Shown here: positions 5,300-6,065 of the stretch, in pieces
Numbering within the stretch: position 1 is the stretch's first letter
Layout of the letters: every line of letters starts with the position of its first letter
DNA from: Limisphaerales bacterium
GTDB taxonomy: Bacteria > Verrucomicrobiota > Verrucomicrobiae > Limisphaerales > UBA11358
Length of the DNA: 6,065 bases
NCBI GenBank assembly: GCA_003152145.1
Contig: PLZL01000431.1
Coordinates: 1-6,065, forward strand
Direction of reading: 5' to 3'
Notes under the pieces: model-generated
What the model saw: only the letters and a program-made list of their open reading frames with translations
What the model was told of the DNA's origin: nothing
Databases searched by the model: none
Translations under genes and position numbers: made by a program

Positions 5300-6065
5300 C
5301 AATGTCCTTCAATTTTTTGGTAAATTCTTCAAACTGCTTCTCGGCGATTTTATATTTCTGTGCAAGGTCCTGCATGATTCCGAGGGCGCGATGAAATTCC
5401 GCGCGCCGCACCGCCGCGTCGGCGCTGCTTTTGCCCCGAAGCAGCGCCGCTTTGATTTGCCGAATGTATTCCGCCGCGTTTTTTGCAAAATTCAGATTGA
5501 ATACCGCGTCCACGTCGTTGGTGTTCAACGCAACGGCGCGCTCATAAATTTTTGCGGCGGCGTCAAAGCCCTGTTCCAGCCCGTCCAAATCCTTCGCCTG
5601 TTTCGCCTTTTGAAATTGCACGTTGCCGAGGTTGTAAAATGCCTGCTGCTGCAATTTCAAATCCGGCGACAGCGTCACCTGTTGGAAAAGATTTTGCGCC
5701 AGATCAAAATTCGTCGCGCGATACGCCGCATCACCCGCGTTGAAAACGAGGCGCAAATCATTCGTTCGCACTTCGGCCAGCCGCGAGAATTCCTGAAGCG
5801 CGTTGGTGTAATTGCCCGCCTGGTATTCGCGCAGCGCGCCGGAAGCCGAGCCAAACGCCGTCGCCGGCAAAATGCAAAAGGCGAATACGGCTGCAATTTG
5901 AGCCGCATTCGCCATCGGTCTTGAAACCGAGGATTTTGCCGCGCGCTTCCGTTCCGGCAGAAACATTTCCGCCAGCAGCAGCAAAATGGCTGCCGCCAGC
6001 GGCCACTGAAATTGCTCGTGATAGCGCCGGATCAATTTTTCCTGCGACTCGGATTTCGGCAACGG
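5271..6065 (-). CDS. Bat-like VWA membrane protein C-terminus fused to TPR domain; 5' end outside window
   Basis: The last 264 codons of a gene entering from the right edge are visible. The frame is open to the edge; a TTG at 6062 is probably internal. Visible residues about 4-20 (KSESQEKLIRRYHEQFQ) and a membrane segment (about 21-36, WPLAAAILLLLAEMFL, then PERKR) match the C-terminal end typical of BatA/BatB-type von Willebrand factor A proteins. Next comes a second hydrophobic stretch (about 53-72) that resembles a signal peptide or second membrane helix. TPR-like helices follow from about 75 to 200: ALREYQAGNYTNALQEFSRL, LVFNAGDAAYRATNFDLAQN, then AFYNLGNVQFQKAKQ and IYERAVALNTNDVDAVFNL. 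The C-terminus is Lys/Glu rich. Known: Bat proteins are encoded with MoxR ATPases and are thought to act at the envelope in stress tolerance or complex assembly. The VWA domain itself is not visible, so that part is inferred from the tail. It overlaps the next gene by 29 bp. Confidence 0.78.
   Translation of the reverse strand, partial: PLPKSESQEKLIRRYHEQFQWPLAAAILLLLAEMFLPERKRAAKSSVSRPMANAAQIAAVFAFCILPATAFGSASGALREYQAGNYTNALQEFSRLAEVRTNDLRLVFNAGDAAYRATNFDLAQNLFQQVTLSPDLKLQQQAFYNLGNVQFQKAKQAKDLDGLEQGFDAAAKIYERAVALNTNDVDAVFNLNFAKNAAEYIRQIKAALLRGKSSADAAVRRAEFHRALGIMQDLAQKYKIAEKQFEEFTKKLKDIDDIANPHQP
5305..5310 (-). promoter_or_regulatory. Ribosome binding site of the Gln-rich gene
   Basis: GAAGGA read on the minus strand (5310-5305) is separated from ATG 5299 by CATTG (5 bases). 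It sits inside the 3' end of the upstream gene, decides the start at 5299, and supports coupled translation. Confidence 0.6.

Noticed and set aside
5208..5924. 238-residue plus-strand frame
   Set aside because: It is antisense to the TPR gene, whose minus-strand reading has clear TPR and membrane motifs; the plus reading has no family features.
6060..6062. TTG as the start of the VWA-TPR gene
   Set aside because: The frame is open to the window edge, and the residues after it match the interior tail of BatA/BatB-type proteins, so the true start is very likely outside.

Overview
The window looks like a chromosomal segment of a GC-rich Gram-negative bacterium, most likely of the PVC group and perhaps Verrucomicrobiota. 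This is a moderate-confidence guess. It rests on a Bat-type (von Willebrand factor A plus TPR) gene cluster, GC-rich third codon positions, and start sites without Shine-Dalgarno sequences. No phylogenetic marker is present.

Left part, minus strand (1-2429): one very long open frame runs without a stop from about 2468 to the left edge. It encodes a NACHT-type STAND NTPase with Walker A, the LLDGLDE Walker B box and a TSRP box. It ends, as far as visible, in four almost identical 35-residue HEAT repeats (105-bp DNA units at 1-420). Proteins of this architecture are bacterial NLR-like proteins, and several relatives are anti-phage defence proteins. The 3' end lies outside the window. Its 5' end is unusual: an A7 tract followed directly by a hairpin, with better-looking start signals in the neighbouring frame.

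Middle (2430-3157): a small excisionase/AlpA-like helix-turn-helix gene (2650-2874, minus) lies just beyond the 3' end of a tRNA-Arg(UCG) gene (2988-3064, minus, CCA encoded). The order tRNA 3' end, Xis-like gene, defence-like NTPase is typical of the edge of an island integrated at a tRNA gene. No integrase is visible.

Right part (3158-6065) looks like ordinary chromosomal backbone. A plus-strand YihY/BrkB-family membrane protein with a C-terminal winged-helix-like region is preceded by a promoter so close to the ATG that the mRNA may be leaderless. Converging on it from the right is the distal end of a Bat-like operon on the minus strand: the C-terminus of a VWA-type membrane protein fused to TPRs (5' end beyond the window), overlapping a secreted, extremely glutamine-rich last gene. 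The two converging units are 21 bp apart, with a small hairpin between them.

The most interesting items are the NACHT-HEAT gene with its freshly duplicated repeats, the possible single-base frame switch at its start, and the tRNA/Xis island-edge arrangement.
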